64,000 bases of DNA from Polyodon spathula (taxonomy: Eukaryota > Chordata > Actinopteri > Acipenseriformes > Polyodontidae), in contig NC_054540.1 in NCBI RefSeq assembly GCF_017654505.1, forward strand, positions 41,914,554 through 41,978,553. The letters are read 5' to 3'. Of the stretch, positions 9,099 to 20,599 are shown in pieces. The notes under the pieces are model-generated. The model worked only from the letters and a program-made list of their open reading frames with translations. It did no database searches and was not told where the DNA came from. Made by a program: the position numbers and the translations under genes. The stretch's first letter is position 1; each line of letters starts with the position of its first letter.

Positions 9099-9514
9099 TG
9101 TGGCAGGCTGGCGAGTGGATAGAGGCCCAGAGACAGACTGCAGTTCAAAAAAATAACTATTTTATTATAAATAAACAAAAAATAAAGTGCACAAGGGCAA
9201 AATAACAGATACTCAAACACAAATAAAGCAAAAACAAAACTCACAAAAATAAAGTTTCCAGGCTGGGCAATGCCTTCACTGGATTTAGAAAATTCAAAAA
9301 CCACAAAACAAACACCAACCTGCTTCCTCAGCTCCCTCTCTCCCAAATGAGAAGCAGAGGCCTCCTTTTATATCAGGTGGCTGGGCGCTGATTGATCGTT
9401 AATCAACCTAATCAACTAATCAACCCCAGCCACCTGAACATAATAAACCCAGGCAGGCAGGGGAAGTTAACCCCATCCCTGCCAATTTAAAGGGCAGAGC
9501 TTTGCTCTGCCACA
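9099..9514 (-). repeat. Third LTR copy (from tandem duplication)
   Basis: This 416-bp repeat is nearly identical to 5459-5873, with one added A in an A run. It is followed by the same AGTAC and the same L1-Tx1 flank, showing that it arose by segmental duplication and not by a new insertion. Confidence 0.9.
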
Positions 9515-9683
9515 AGTACATTAAGAATAACAATTTAATTGATGCTTAAAAACATAAAATGTATCTGGTAGAGCTAAACAAATATTCCCATCATTCCTTT
9601 TAGCCCAGGTATACTGCTTCACATTTAGATTCATTACTCTCCACACATCCACCATATCCTGTGCTGTTAGAACAGTAACCAGC
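9515..9683 (-). mobile_element. L1-Tx1 endonuclease fragment, duplicate
   Basis: Near-identical duplicate of 5874-6042, encoding the same QDMVDVWRV and QYTWAKRNDGNIC blocks on the minus strand. Confidence 0.8.
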
Positions 9684-11141
9684 ATGCCATCATGCAGCAG
9701 TCTCTTGACACAGGGGTGGTACCGACAGACTGGAAAATTGCAAACGTAATACCGATCCACAAAAAGGGAAACAAAACTGAACCAGGTAACTACAGACCAG
9801 TAAGCCTGACTTCTATTATATGCAAACTTATGGAAACTATAATAAGATCCAAAATGGAAAATTACCTATATGGTAACAGGGTACTGGGAGACAGTCAACA
9901 TGGTTTTAGGAAAGGGAGATCGTGTCTAACTAACTTGCTTGATTTTTTTGAGGATGCAACATCCATAATGGATAATTGCAAAGCATATGACATGGTTTAT
10001 TTAGATTTCCAGAAAGCTTTTGACAAAGTCCCGCACAAAAGATTAATTCTCAAACTGAACGCAGTTGGGATTCAAGGAAACACATGTACATGGATTAGGG
10101 AGTGGTTAACATGTAGAAAACAGAAAGTACTGATTAGAGGAAAAACCTCAGAATGGAGTGTGGTAACCAGCGGTGTACCACAGGGATCAGTATTAGGTCC
10201 TCTGCTATTCCTAATCTACATTAATGATTTAGATTCTGGTATAGTAAGCAAACTTGTTAAATTTGCAGACGACACAAAAGTAGGAGGAGTGGCAAACACT
10301 GTTGCAGCAGCAAAGGTCATTCAAAATGATCTAGACAAGATTCAGAACTGGGCAGACACATGGCAAATGACATTTAATAGAGAAAAGTGTAAGGTACTGC
10401 ACGCAGGAAATAAAAATGTACATTATAAATATCATATGGGAGATATTGAAATTGGAGAAGGAATCTATGAAAAAGACCTAGGAGTTTTTGTTGACTCAGA
10501 AATGTCTTCATCTAGACAATGTGGGGAAGCTATAAAAAAGGCTAACAAGATGCTCGGATACATTGTGAAAAGTGTTGAATTTAAATCAAGGGAAGTAATG
10601 TTAAAACTGTACAATGCACTAGTAAGACCTCATCTTGAATATTGTGTTCAGTTCTGGTCACCTCGCTATAAAAAAGATATTGCTGCTCTAGAAAGAGTGC
10701 AAAGAAGAGCGACCAGAATTATTCCGGGCTTAAAAGGCATGTCATATGCAGACAGGCTAAAAGAATTGAATCTGTTCAGTCTTGAACAAAGAAGACTACG
10801 TGGCGACCTAATTCAAGCATTCAAAATTCTAAAAGGTATTGACAGTGTCGACCCAAGGGACTTTTTCAGCCTGAAAAAAGAAACAAGGACCAGGGGTCAC
10901 AAATTTAGATTAGTTTAGAAAAAGGGGCATTCAGAACAGAAAATAGGAGGCACTTTTTTACACAGAGAATTGTGAGGGTCTGGAATCAACTCCCCAGTAA
11001 TGTTGTTGAAGCTGACACCCTGGGATCCTTCAAGAAGCTGCTTGATGAGATTTTGGGATCAATAAGCTACTAACAACCAAACGAGCAAGATGGGCCGAAT
11101 GGCCTCCTCTCGTTTGTAAACTTTCTTATGTTCTTATGTTC
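9684..11141 (+). mobile_element. CR1 LINE, 5'-truncated, copy B (duplicate of 6043-7507)
   Basis: Same insertion as copy A, with the same TAACCAGC flanks (9676-9683 and 11142-11149) and the same TTCTTATG tail. Small differences include a shorter tail, absence of the two frame-shifting insertions and a changed segment near 10903-10916. Confidence 0.92.
9692..10918 (+). CDS. CR1 ORF2 reverse transcriptase, copy B (408 codons open, partial)
   Basis: A continuous frame holds the RT fingers (IPIHKKGN, YRPVSLTSI), palm A (YLDFQKAFDKVPH), palm B (SGVPQGSVLGPLLFL), palm C (LVKFADDTKV) and the thumb/C-terminal region (LEYCVQFWSPRYKKDI, RRLRGDLIQAFKIL). A small rearrangement near 10903-10916 (TTTAGATTAGTTTAG instead of GGAGTTTAG) creates an early stop. 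Homology to the usual C-terminus (ENRRHFFTQRIVRVWNQLPS) continues to about 11070 out of frame. The endonuclease half is missing because of 5' truncation, so this is not a mobile element on its own. Confidence 0.9.
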   Translation: MQQSLDTGVVPTDWKIANVIPIHKKGNKTEPGNYRPVSLTSIICKLMETIIRSKMENYLYGNRVLGDSQHGFRKGRSCLTNLLDFFEDATSIMDNCKAYDMVYLDFQKAFDKVPHKRLILKLNAVGIQGNTCTWIREWLTCRKQKVLIRGKTSEWSVVTSGVPQGSVLGPLLFLIYINDLDSGIVSKLVKFADDTKVGGVANTVAAAKVIQNDLDKIQNWADTWQMTFNREKCKVLHAGNKNVHYKYHMGDIEIGEGIYEKDLGVFVDSEMSSSRQCGEAIKKANKMLGYIVKSVEFKSREVMLKLYNALVRPHLEYCVQFWSPRYKKDIAALERVQRRATRIIPGLKGMSYADRLKELNLFSLEQRRLRGDLIQAFKILKGIDSVDPRDFFSLKKETRTRGHKFRLV

Positions 11142-11640
11142 TTAACCAGCTCCTTAACTGACCTGGGGTGAGGCTCAGGGCCATTTCTGTCTAGTTTGTC
11201 GTCAGCTGTACAGTTAAAATCACCAGCTATTAAAACCACCTCTTCAGCCTGACTCTGGGCAATTCTTAACTCCACTGAGAGTCTGAAAAAACAGCACCCT
11301 CTCTCTCCCATCATTTGGTGCATAAATATTAACAAATACTAAATTTCTACCCTCTACAAATACTTGCACTTTTAACAAGCACCCTTTAATGATCTCATTT
11401 ACATTGATAGAGTCATACTTAAACCCCTTTGTAAATAATATGGCAACTCCAGCACTAAAATTCATCCCATGACTAAACATAACCTCCCCTTCCCAAACCT
11501 GAATCCATTCTGATTTATTATTATCATCTGTATGGGTCTCCTGGAGCGTGGCAACATTAACTTTCCTTTGCTTTAAATATTCAAACAAAGCTGCTCTCTT
11601 TGCACAATCTCTACCTCCATTAATATTTAATGTTCATATA
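11142..11640 (-). pseudogene. L1-Tx1 LINE (copy 1) ORF2 start, endonuclease domain
   Basis: Minus-strand frames give LKQRKVNVATLQETHTDDNN (catalytic Glu block), MFSHGMNFSAGVAILFTKGF, VFVNIYAPNDGRERV and VVLIAGDFNCTADDK. These are the ordered blocks of an APE endonuclease as in L1/Tx1 ORF2. A frameshift near 11270 separates two of the blocks. The domain is then cut by the CR1 insertion at 11142 and resumes at 9683 and 5874 with QDMVDVWRV. Close relationship to the second copy at 15770-16340 is evident residue by residue. Confidence 0.85.
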
Positions 11641-12722
11641 TTTAAAGTCTGCATTTTAGGGTTTAAAGGAGAGATACACTGAAATTTACAAATAACAATA
11701 AAAATGCACACATAAAAAAGAAATAATGCTTGTGTAGACTTATATCCATCATTACTTTTTTAGCGAGGCACGAACTTTGCTTATTACATTTTTTAATTGA
11801 GCTCTTTCTCTTTGCTCATTTCCCAATAAAGCTGCATTACGTCTAATTTGCAGTGCCGAATTTAAAAACATTTTTAAATCAGGGAAATACTCAATAACTT
11901 CAATCCCTCTTTTCCCTTTAATGGAGCTTAGAAATGCCTGAATACTCTCAGCACTATACCCCCCTCTCGCTTGTTGACTAGCCGACATATCAGAGCTAAT
12001 CGATGAGTCAGTATCACTGCCCCCGTCGTCACTAAAATAGCCACCACTGACCGTTGTGCTGTGTGTTCGAGCGCAATCCACTCTCACAGGTAGCTCGCTT
12101 ACTGATTCATCAGCCTGACTGACTCCACCCTCAGAAACAAGGCTGCGTTTTGCTGCAAAACTGTGCCTATTTTTAGCCTTTCTTTTCTCTTTGGGGAATT
12201 TAAACTCACCCACTTCCATCTCCTTTTCTAACACTAAAATTGCACCCTCATTCTGCTCAGCGCCTTCCTCAATCTGTTCTCCCCCCTCACTACCCTGTCT
12301 GTCAACTACCACCCCCACCACAGGTATCCCTCCAGCCTCAGCTCACAGCTTCTCCCATCTTCCTGTCTATTTCGGACGATTCCTGCAGCTCACTCTCCCC
12401 ATCTACCCCACCAGACTCAACCAAACCAGGTTGGAGCTTTTCAGCCTCTCGCTCCCCTCTTCCATCTACAGCGCTGAAATCCGAAGGACCATCAACTTGG
12501 CTCTCCGGCACAGCTGCACTGTCTCACCTCAATGGTTTCTTCCCCCTCACTCTCAGTTTCTCCTATAGTCCTCTTACAGTTCTTCGCAATATGCCCTTTA
12601 TGGCCACATTTAAAACAAGTATTCTAAAAATGACAAAAGGATCAGAATTTAAAACGTCATTCATTTTGTTTTTTCTGCTCTTTAAAATTGCTAATTTGGC
12701 CTGTCCAATAATAAAATTCACC
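11641..12722 (-). pseudogene. L1-Tx1 LINE (copy 1) ORF1, C-terminal part
   Basis: The right half, in minus frames, gives NFIIGQAKLAILKSRKNKMN and a CCHC knuckle CFKCGHKGHIAKNC (about 12575-12620). The left half is an open frame of 189 residues (11752-12321) with an acidic/Ser-rich linker (YFSDDGGSDTDSSISSD) and a conserved C-terminal block (KGKRGIEVIEYFPDLKMFLN). A comparable arrangement occurs in copy 2 at 16500-17475. Frameshifts and stops lie between 12321 and 12560. The N-terminus is missing; the sequence abuts the 3' end of copy 2 at about 12722. Confidence 0.75.
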
Positions 12723-12724
12723 AG

Positions 12725-15700
12725 CTAGATTGAGTACTTTCTCTTTTTGCAATACTTAAAACCAAAAATAAAAAACACCTCAGAGAACACAAAACCCAAT
12801 CTGGTGCAGAACACAAAACAATGGTAAACAGTCTCCCTCTGTGAGCAAAATGGACAGGAATCTTTCACCTGAGGGTTTATGATGCTCACAAAGGAGTTAA
12901 CGGCAATGATGGTATGTAAGATATTCCACTGCAGATCCCACGATCTTTTTGGCAGTGGTGGCTTATACAGGGTTCTCCAAGCTTGCAATATCTGTTCCGC
13001 CACACCCAGCCTCTCTCTCCAGTGTGTGTCTGGTAGTGACCTGAGCTACTGCTGGTAACAGCCCTTTACACACACCCTATACAGCTGTTTCTCCTCTACT
13101 GTGCACAGAGGGAGATCTCTCAGACCCTCTACGGTTATTCTCTACTACGGTAAATAACCCTGTTCATCAGAAGCCTGACTGATCGCTGGGGACACTAACA
13201 GTGATGGAAAGGGGGAATCCATATGCAGAACTCTCTGTTCCCTGAACAGCTGTCTCAAGAGCTCCAGCCCCTCACCGGGAAGAGCAGCACGCACCTGGGT
13301 GAGGAAACGCTCAGCAGTGCAGACAGACCGCATCCCCAGAGCAGACATTAACCACTGAGGAGTCATCCAGCTGTAGGTGTTGAAATTTAAAAGGGCTTTA
13401 AGCTTTACAACACCTGCCTTAACTAACATATGTATAAAAATAGCAGACTGAACAATATGACACTTCAAAAAAGTATTATATACTAACGGCTCTTCTAGGA
13501 ACCAATCAAGGCTAATGTTTTCAGTGTCCCTCTGCTCAATACGCACCCACTGCCATGCCCTCAGCAGGCTCTTATAGTAGTCTGGCAGTCAGTCCATCTC
13601 CAGTTTACCCATTTCTAGCAAAAAAAGACCCCTATCCAGACCCAGCCTCCCTACCTGCTGCAGGAAGGCACAGGCAAACTGCTTCCATGGGAGGTCCTCA
13701 GTGCAATAGAGCAGCCTCTGCAGGGCCTGTAATCTAAAAACCTCCATCCAGCTAGAAAGGTCTATGAGTCCCTGCCCCCCATCAGCCAGAGGCAGGTACA
13801 GCACACTCTGTCTGATCCAATGCACCCCATCCCAGAAAAACTCCAGTATCGCAGCCTGAACCTGTTTCACTAATAACTGTGGGGGCTCCAAGCAGATGAA
13901 CCTGTGCCACAAGCTAGAGGCCACCAAGTTATTAATAATAATAAGTACCCTACATTTATAGGAGATCTGCGTCAGCAGCCATTTCCACCACTGCAACCTG
14001 CCTTTCACTTTCTCCACCACCCCCTCCCAATTCCTCTGCACTGTGCTGTCATCCCCGAGATGGACACCCAGATAAAGGAGCCCACCCCTTCTCCACTGCA
14101 ATTCAGCAGGTGAAACTGGAGGACAACAACCCTTCCAGTCACCCAGAAGCACTGCACTACTCTTATCCCAGTTTACTTTAGCAGATGGCAGCTTCTCAAA
14201 CAGTCTTTGACAGGTGCCTACACTGTCAACATCAGTTTGGTTGTCAATAAATACATCAACGTCATCTGCATAAGCTGTTACTTTCACTGGTTTACCGGGA
14301 CACTGAGGAATCGACAGCTCAGTCAATACCCTCCTCAGCTAATTTATAAGAGGCTCTATTGCTATAGTGTAGAGCATACCAGACATGGAACACCCCTGTC
14401 TAATACCTCTCTGAAGGGGAAAGGGGCGCTTAAGCCACCATTGATTTTCAATGGACCGGAAACGTCACCATAGAGCAGCTGAACCTTCTCTAAGAAATCG
14501 GTCCCAAACCCAAAAGCTTTTAGTGCCCTCCACAGGTAGAGGTGATCTACCTGGTCGAAAGTCTTTTCCTGATCCAACGACACTCTACCTGCATTGACAC
14601 CAAAAAGCTTGGAGGCTGCCAGTCTCGAACTAGAAAGATATTATCGAAAATGGATCTGTCTGGAACGCAGTATGTTTGGTCTCCTTGCACCACCCGCCCT
14701 ATCAAAGTCCTAAGGCGGTTTGCGAGGGCTCTGGAAAGGATTTTATAATCGGAACAGAGCAACGACACAGGTCTCCATTTTTTAATATCACACAAATCTC
14801 CCTTTTTAGGGAGGAGTGATAATCGCTCTTCTGCAACTCTGAGGCAGAACTTTATCTTGCACACTCTCCCTGAAAACCCCCAACAAGTCCTCTCCCACAG
14901 AGACCAGAACTTTTTATAAAACTCCACTGGGAGGCCATCAAGTCCAGGTGTCTTTCCGTTGTTCAGCACCTGCAAGGCGTCAGAGAGTTCAGTCAGTGTC
15001 AGAGGACTTTCTAGCCCCTTGGCTTCCTCCTCAGGCAGCTGAGGGAGATCCTGTAAAAAACACTGTGATTCCACCTTTTCCTCCACTGCCTCTGCTGTAA
15101 ACAGGTCCTTATAAAAACCCACAGCCAGCATTCGGATCTCTGCGTGCTCCCTGATCTCCTGCCCAGCCGCTGTCCTCAGGCGCTCACTTTACTCTGTGCA
15201 CTCTTTCTCTCCAGCCCAAAGAAATAGTGAGTGGGTGACTCCATCTCCATTAAGCTCTGGCAACGCAATCTCACCAGCGCCCCCTGCACCTTTACCGCTA
15301 ACCCCCTTTTTTTACATTTTAGGCCCTCAATCAGGCTTTCGTTTTGGCTGGACTCCAGAGCTCTCTGGAGCTGTAGGATATCCTCCTCCAGCTCTCTCAT
15401 GGTTTTATTTAAGCTCTGTGTGACGTTTCTAGTATACTGCTGACAAAAAGATCGAGTCTGTGCCTTCCCTACTTCCCACCATTGCCGTAATGAGGAGAAG
15501 TCTCTTTTTTTACATCTTCATCTCTCCCCCAAAAATTAAAAACTTTCCTAAAATGCTCATCATTAATTAAAGCAGTATTAGAATGCCAATATGCACTTTG
15601 TAGTCTCAGAGAAGGGAGCAACACACTAACAGAAACTAAACTGTGATCTGACAGGCTTGTGGGGCTGATAAAACAAGATTTAAAAATGTTTAAAATACGT

Positions 15701-16350
15701 TTAACAGTATAACACCGATCTAATCTAGCCATGGAAACATCAGTGCCATGTGTTTTGACCCACGTATATTACCTATCCTTTGCATTAATGTTTCTCCATA
15801 CATCAACTAGTTCCATATAGTTTTCAATCCTAACCAGTTCCCTGGCAGACTGTGGCTCAATGTGATTCCGGTCTAATCTACTATCAGCTGTGCAATTAAA
15901 ATCCCCACCTAAAACTAACGCCTCATCAGTTTTACATTCGACCAAAATACCCTCAAGCCTCTGGAGGAAGCTTACTCTCTCCCTACCATCAGTAGGTGCA
16001 TAAACATTAACAAAAACAAAGACTCTGCCATCAACAACCGCTTGGACTCTGAGTAGGCGTCCTTGTATGACGTCTCAGACAATGACAGAGCTCGGTTTAA
16101 ACCCCTCAGAAAACAAAATGGTAACCCCAACACTCACATTAGTTCCATTGCTGAAAAAAAACATCCCCTTTCCAATCCTTTTCCCAATCAACCTGATTTC
16201 CCCCATCTATGTGAGTCTCCTGCAAAAACGTAACATGCAGACTTTTCTGCGAGATAAATTCAAACAATGTGGCTCTTTTAAAAGCATTTCTACATCCATT
16301 AATATTAAGGCACCCAATATTAAAGCTAGTCATTGCAGAGTTTGAAAAGG
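12725..16350 (-). pseudogene. L1-Tx1 LINE (copy 2) ORF2: endonuclease, RT, C-terminal Cys/His motif
   Basis: Broken minus-strand frames in order. Endonuclease, about 16340-15640: FNIGCLNINGCRN, TFLQETHIDGGN, VFVNVYAPTDGRERV, GGDFNCTAD, VDVWRN, SDHSLVSV. RT, about 15131-13900: LNNGKTPGLDGLPVEFYKKF, PKKGDLCDIKKWRPVSLLCS, LDQEKTFDQVDH, then KVTAYADDVDVFID near 14270 as the catalytic pair. A C-terminal CPFCSQRETVYHCFVFC motif lies near 12830. These are diagnostic of the L1/Tx1 group. Many stops and frameshifts (for example near 15770, 14350, 13560 and 13130) make it a pseudogene. Some L1-Tx1 families insert site-specifically, which cannot be judged here. Confidence 0.85.
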
Positions 16351-16429
16351 AAACACACTGATATTCAGAAAAGAAAAACAAGCAGACAGTAAAGTGAAAG
16401 AATATTAGGATCGTACTGGCCATCAGGAC

Positions 16430-17860
16430 TTACTGTGTTTAACATTGCTACCAAGTTTGCTCGACATGTATTTCAGGCACACTTGTTCCTGAGAACTAAA
16501 CATTTCCTGAGCAGAAATGGTTTGTTTTAAACCTCATACTGAGCTCAGAAACAAATCAATATCAGGAAAAAAATCCTCAACATCAATTCCCCTTTGCCCT
16601 TTCGTCTGCTCCAGGAAATCTTTAATGCTCTGAATACTGCACCCTCCCCGGGGTTTATACGCACCCAGCGATTGCAATGCTTGAATCAGTGAGACAGCCT
16701 TCATCCCCACTGTCTACAGTGGGATTGTCTGTCACTGTGCTGACAGCCTGTGCGCTGCACGTCTCTGCAGAGCTCTCAGGCTCCATACTAACACTGCTGC
16801 CGTCAGAAGAAACATTGCGTTTTTTTGTGACAGCACTGCACTCTGTTTTACTCACCCTTTTTTTCCCTGGCAATCTAAAAACCTCACTATCCTCTGCGAA
16901 CTTTACCCCTTCTACCTGTATCTGAACATCACCCCACTCACTAGCAACCGTCTTTGTGTCCATTTGCTCACTCTCTCCCTCAGTTCCGTGACTTTCTGCG
17001 CTCTCATTGTCTTTTGCTGTATCTTGTACTTTGATTTGGCTTTCCACCCCCAACACAGTGTCACTGCCTGCCTCCTGGGGCTCAGCTGCACCCCCGTCAC
17101 TAGCCTGCTCGCTGGCACTGATCCTCCGGCAAGCCCAGCATCGGCCGGTCCTGGCTTCTGCTTATCAGCAGTCTCATCTCCCTTACTCCCATCCTGATCC
17201 CTAGTCTCTTTCTCGGGACAGTTTTTCACAAGGTGACCTTCAGTCCCACATCTGAAACACTTCATCGAGTCAGAGGTTGCATAAATGACATAATCACTAC
17301 CATCCGCCTTAAACTTAAGCATAATGTTAAGATCTTCATCAGTGTTTTTTAAAATCATAAACAACTGCCTTCTGAATGACATAACATGTTTCAGATGTGG
17401 TGACTTGCAGCCTAAAGGGATTCTCTTCAGCCCAGACATGAGCTGCCCATATCTAGCCAGCTCCCTCTCTATCACTTAATTTTTCAGAAATGGGGGAACA
17501 TTAGAGAGGGTGATTTTCCTAGCAGGGACAGCTAAAGGAATTACTGGGAGAAAAGTATTATTGATAACAATCCCCTTTTCTACAACCATAGATACTAGCT
17601 CCAAAGTACCTAAAAAAACAAAATCGATCCTCTCATGCGAGAAGCCGATTTTATGTTATCACAACAGATTACCTCCCCAATAGCGAGCACACATTCCTCC
17701 AAAGGAATAAAACCCTCGGCGGAAACTTTAACTCCATGTCGGCGGGTTAACCTTTCAAAAGAAAAGTTTGGCGGCGGCCTCCCTCCTGCGCCGAACACCC
17801 TGCCCGCTGTCACTGACAGAGTGTCAGCTCAGCACATAGAACTGTTCACCAGTACACTTT
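16430..17860 (-). pseudogene. L1-Tx1 LINE (copy 2) ORF1 with CCHC knuckle
   Basis: An N-terminal frame (17813-17610) with NFSFERLTRRHGVKVSAEGF is followed by stops and a 187-residue frame (17475-16912). The latter contains LKRIPLGCKSPHLKHVMSF and the zinc knuckle CFRCGTEGHLVKNC. A third frame, 17056-16655, is acidic/Ser-rich (VDSGDEGCLTDSSIA). ORF1 proteins of this group bind the LINE RNA. The 5' end of the element is about 17860. There is at least one stop in the N-terminal third and a frameshift near 16930. Confidence 0.8.
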
Positions 17861-17862
17861 AA

Positions 17863-17950
17863 GCAATAAATGCAAAACAATATAAAAAGAGACCGACAAA
17901 CCTGCCAGCAGCACTCATGCACACATCACCACTCCACCAGGCAAACATAA

Positions 17951-18004
<54 letters not shown>

Positions 18005-18294
18005 CTGCCATCCTTTGTGCTGCCATCCTGTAGAATTATTTTATTACTGTGGATAAGAATGACTTTCATTGTGTTCCATGGTGTTTATCGCCCCATAGTG
18101 GAGCTTTCTGGTACTTAGAATAACTGCGCGAAAACAGGAAGTTAGAGTAGAGTAGTCATTCTGCACACTGCCAAGCAGCTAAATACAACGTTACGCTTCA
18201 GCCTCGGAAAATATTTGTTTGTTCAATTTAAGCATATGGCTAGTAATGATAATATTGTTATTGATAGAATTGCTTACTCATCAATGTTAGTTGG
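17863..18294. other. Intergenic stretch with an AT microsatellite
   Basis: Apart from an (AT)n run at 17952-18002, nothing recognisable: no long frame, no convincing splice-flanked coding block. It separates the L1-Tx1 5' end from the Gmr1-like LTR. Confidence 0.6.
17952..18002. repeat. (AT)n microsatellite
   Basis: About 25 uninterrupted AT dinucleotides. Confidence 0.97.
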
Positions 18295-19016
18295 TGTAAC
18301 AGTTCTGGTGATAAATCTTCCTCCCGACCTGTGAGGGCGCTAAAGAACGAGAGGAGAAGTATCTGGAAGGGCTGGCCTGACAGTTAGTTTCCGGGACAGG
18401 GAAGTGGGTCAGCCTGGAAAGAAACGAGACTGTTGTAAGACCGTATTGATTTGAAAGGTAAACGAGAGGCAGCTGCAAGTAATAAGGCAGCTGCAACCGT
18501 TTACCTAGATATCATGCAGGATTACATATAGGGGCTAGGGTAATGCTGATCTTTTCCTTTGTTTGGGTTAAACGCTTGGAGAGAGAAAGACTGAGAGAGG
18601 AGCTCTCAGAGTGGATTGTGTTTTTGTTTTGCATTGTTGTGTCTGTCCGTGTAACTGTCTGTTTTTGTATTCACCATTAGACAGTTAAGTACACCTTTGG
18701 AGCTGTCGTCAGGGTCAACACGATCCGGAGCACCACTACACTCCACACAAACCTGTGTCTGCACCTAACACCTGCACGTTTGCACGCACCCAGGACTGGT
18801 GACCGCGTCTTGTGTTTTTGTTCAGGGCTGTGCCCAGTTTTTGTTATCCCCGCACTTTACACATTGTTGTGTATAGCCAAGGATTTATTATTTAATGGTC
18901 ACCAGACCTAGATTAAACAATTAAAGCACCTTGTTCACTGAAATACCATTGTCTGCCTGTCACTCCTGCACCACATCACTGCTACACCTGTTCCCCTTAC
19001 CAGACACTTTGCCACA
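18295..19016 (+). repeat. 5' LTR of the Gmr1-like element
   Basis: It starts TGTAACAG and ends near CCACA just before the primer-binding-like site. It matches 22987-23521 and, inverted, 1872-2547. An AATTAAAG and a CA-rich end suggest the R/U5 part near 18920-19016, but promoter elements are not certain. Confidence 0.8.
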
Positions 19017-19036
19017 CGTGGTGTCAGACCGGGATC

Positions 19037-20020
19037 ATGGATTGCAACGCACTGGCGGAGCTGCTGCAGACGCTGGAGAGCAGATGCAACACAGAGGAGA
19101 GAAAGAGGGAGGAGCGCTACACGGCGCATATTGAACGGGTAGGGCTGGCCATGGCGGCAGTAACAACACCTACCGTAACATCGCCAATGTCTCCCTCGAA
19201 GGCTCGGCGAGGAAAATGACGGCGGAGGATGACCCGGAGGCATTCTTGGTGGCTTTTGAGTGACTGGCCACTGCGGCAGGATGGCCGCAGGAGTTCTGGG
19301 CGAGCCAGGTGGGACCCTGCCTGAATGGGAAGGCTCAGGCAACTTACCAAGCCCTGAGCGACCAGTACGCCACCGATTATGACCTGGTCAAGCAGGCTAT
19401 CCTCCGCCGCCTCAACATTACAGCGGAGACTCATCGGACGCTGTTCTGGGAATTCCGGGAATTCCCAGGGTGGTAGCAGAGAGGTTGTGCGACCACATGG
19501 TCCATTGGCTGACCCCTGACAAAAAGGCCGCGCAGCAGATGGGGGAAGCCATTGTGGTAGAACAATTCTGCCATGTGGTTGGCGCCGAAACCCAGGCGTG
19601 AATACGGCGCCACAACCCCAACTCCCTGGAGGAGGCAATCGAACTGGCCGAAAACTTTGAGGACTCCCTGACGTCGGCCCGGGTCGGGATCTTTTCAGTC
19701 CCTGCCCTTCACAGTCACCAACCTCTCCCTCCCTCTCCTCCAACACCACCACCACCCTAGTTCCCGGCACCCAGACCTCCCAGACCGCCGACCCCGTTGG
19801 GCCCCCTTGCCTCCCCCCCATGGAGACCGAGGTTTGCCCCCAGTTGGGGTAGAGGTGTTGCCCCTGCCGCGTTGCCCTACCAGCAGCGGGACAGATATCT
19901 AACCTATGCGCCCTCTGTCCTCCCTCTCTGTTTCAGATGCAACCAGCTGGGACACCTGGCCAGGTCCGGCCCCGTTGCCATGGAGTGTGACGTGACAGCG
20001 TGCAATTGGGCATCTGAAAC
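19037..20020 (+). pseudogene. Gmr1-like gag with SCAN-like capsid block and zinc knuckle
   Basis: A start at 19037 (MDCNALAELLQTLESRC) opens a short frame. After a frameshift, the frame from 19218 reads DDPEAFLVAFE, stop, LATAAGWPQEFWASQVGP, LNGKAQATYQALSD and VKQAILRRLNITAETHR (19230-19440). This pattern resembles the capsid of Gmr1-like elements, from which the vertebrate SCAN domain is thought to derive. A degenerate CCHC knuckle (FRCNQLGHLARSGP) lies near 19935. Several stops and at least two frameshifts inactivate it. The SCAN resemblance is by eye. Confidence 0.7.
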
Positions 20021-20043
20021 GGGTAAGCACGGAGAAAAAGGTC

Positions 20044-20390
20044 GTGAGGGGTCTGATTGACGTTGTTTTGGGAAATGTGAAAACCCATGCGTTAGTGGAC
20101 ACAGGGTGTGAGCAAACCTTGATTAGAACAGTTCTCTTTGGTGGTGTGTCGTGGTTGCCACAAGGTCAGGTGGCCATCTCCTGTATCCATGGAGACACTG
20201 CAACATACCCCACACTAAAGGTATATTTATCGGTAGGACCGATAAAACGTCACCTCGTAGTCGGGGTGGCGGAAAGGCTGCCACACCCAGTTATTCTGGG
20301 CCAAGACTTGCCAAACTTCAAACAATTGATGCAAATAATGGCAGTCTCAGCCACACACGTAAACGTGGCAGAAAAAAAAGGAGAATGAAT
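20044..20390 (+). pseudogene. Gmr1-like aspartic protease
   Basis: The frame carries ALVDTGCEQTLIRTVLF (the active-site D-T-G triad), then YLSVGPIKRHLVVGVAERL and PVILGQDLPNFKQLM, the typical ILGxD block at the end of retroelement proteases. It directly follows the knuckle region. The frame ends at a stop near 20387, before the integrase region. Confidence 0.8.
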
Positions 20391-20599
20391 TGGTGATGTG
20401 TTCCCTTTTCATCCTGAAATGTTTTCCCCTCTTTTCCATCCTAGAAAAACAAATAAGGAGAGACGGACCGCAAAATGGGGGGGAGCGTCTTTGAGACACG
20501 GCTGGGGTCTGGTGGGAAAGTGCTGCAATGGTAACAAACGCCAGTCAAAGGGAGTGGGAACGCAGTGTGACCGAGAGAGCGAGGTTACTGGACAGGCTA

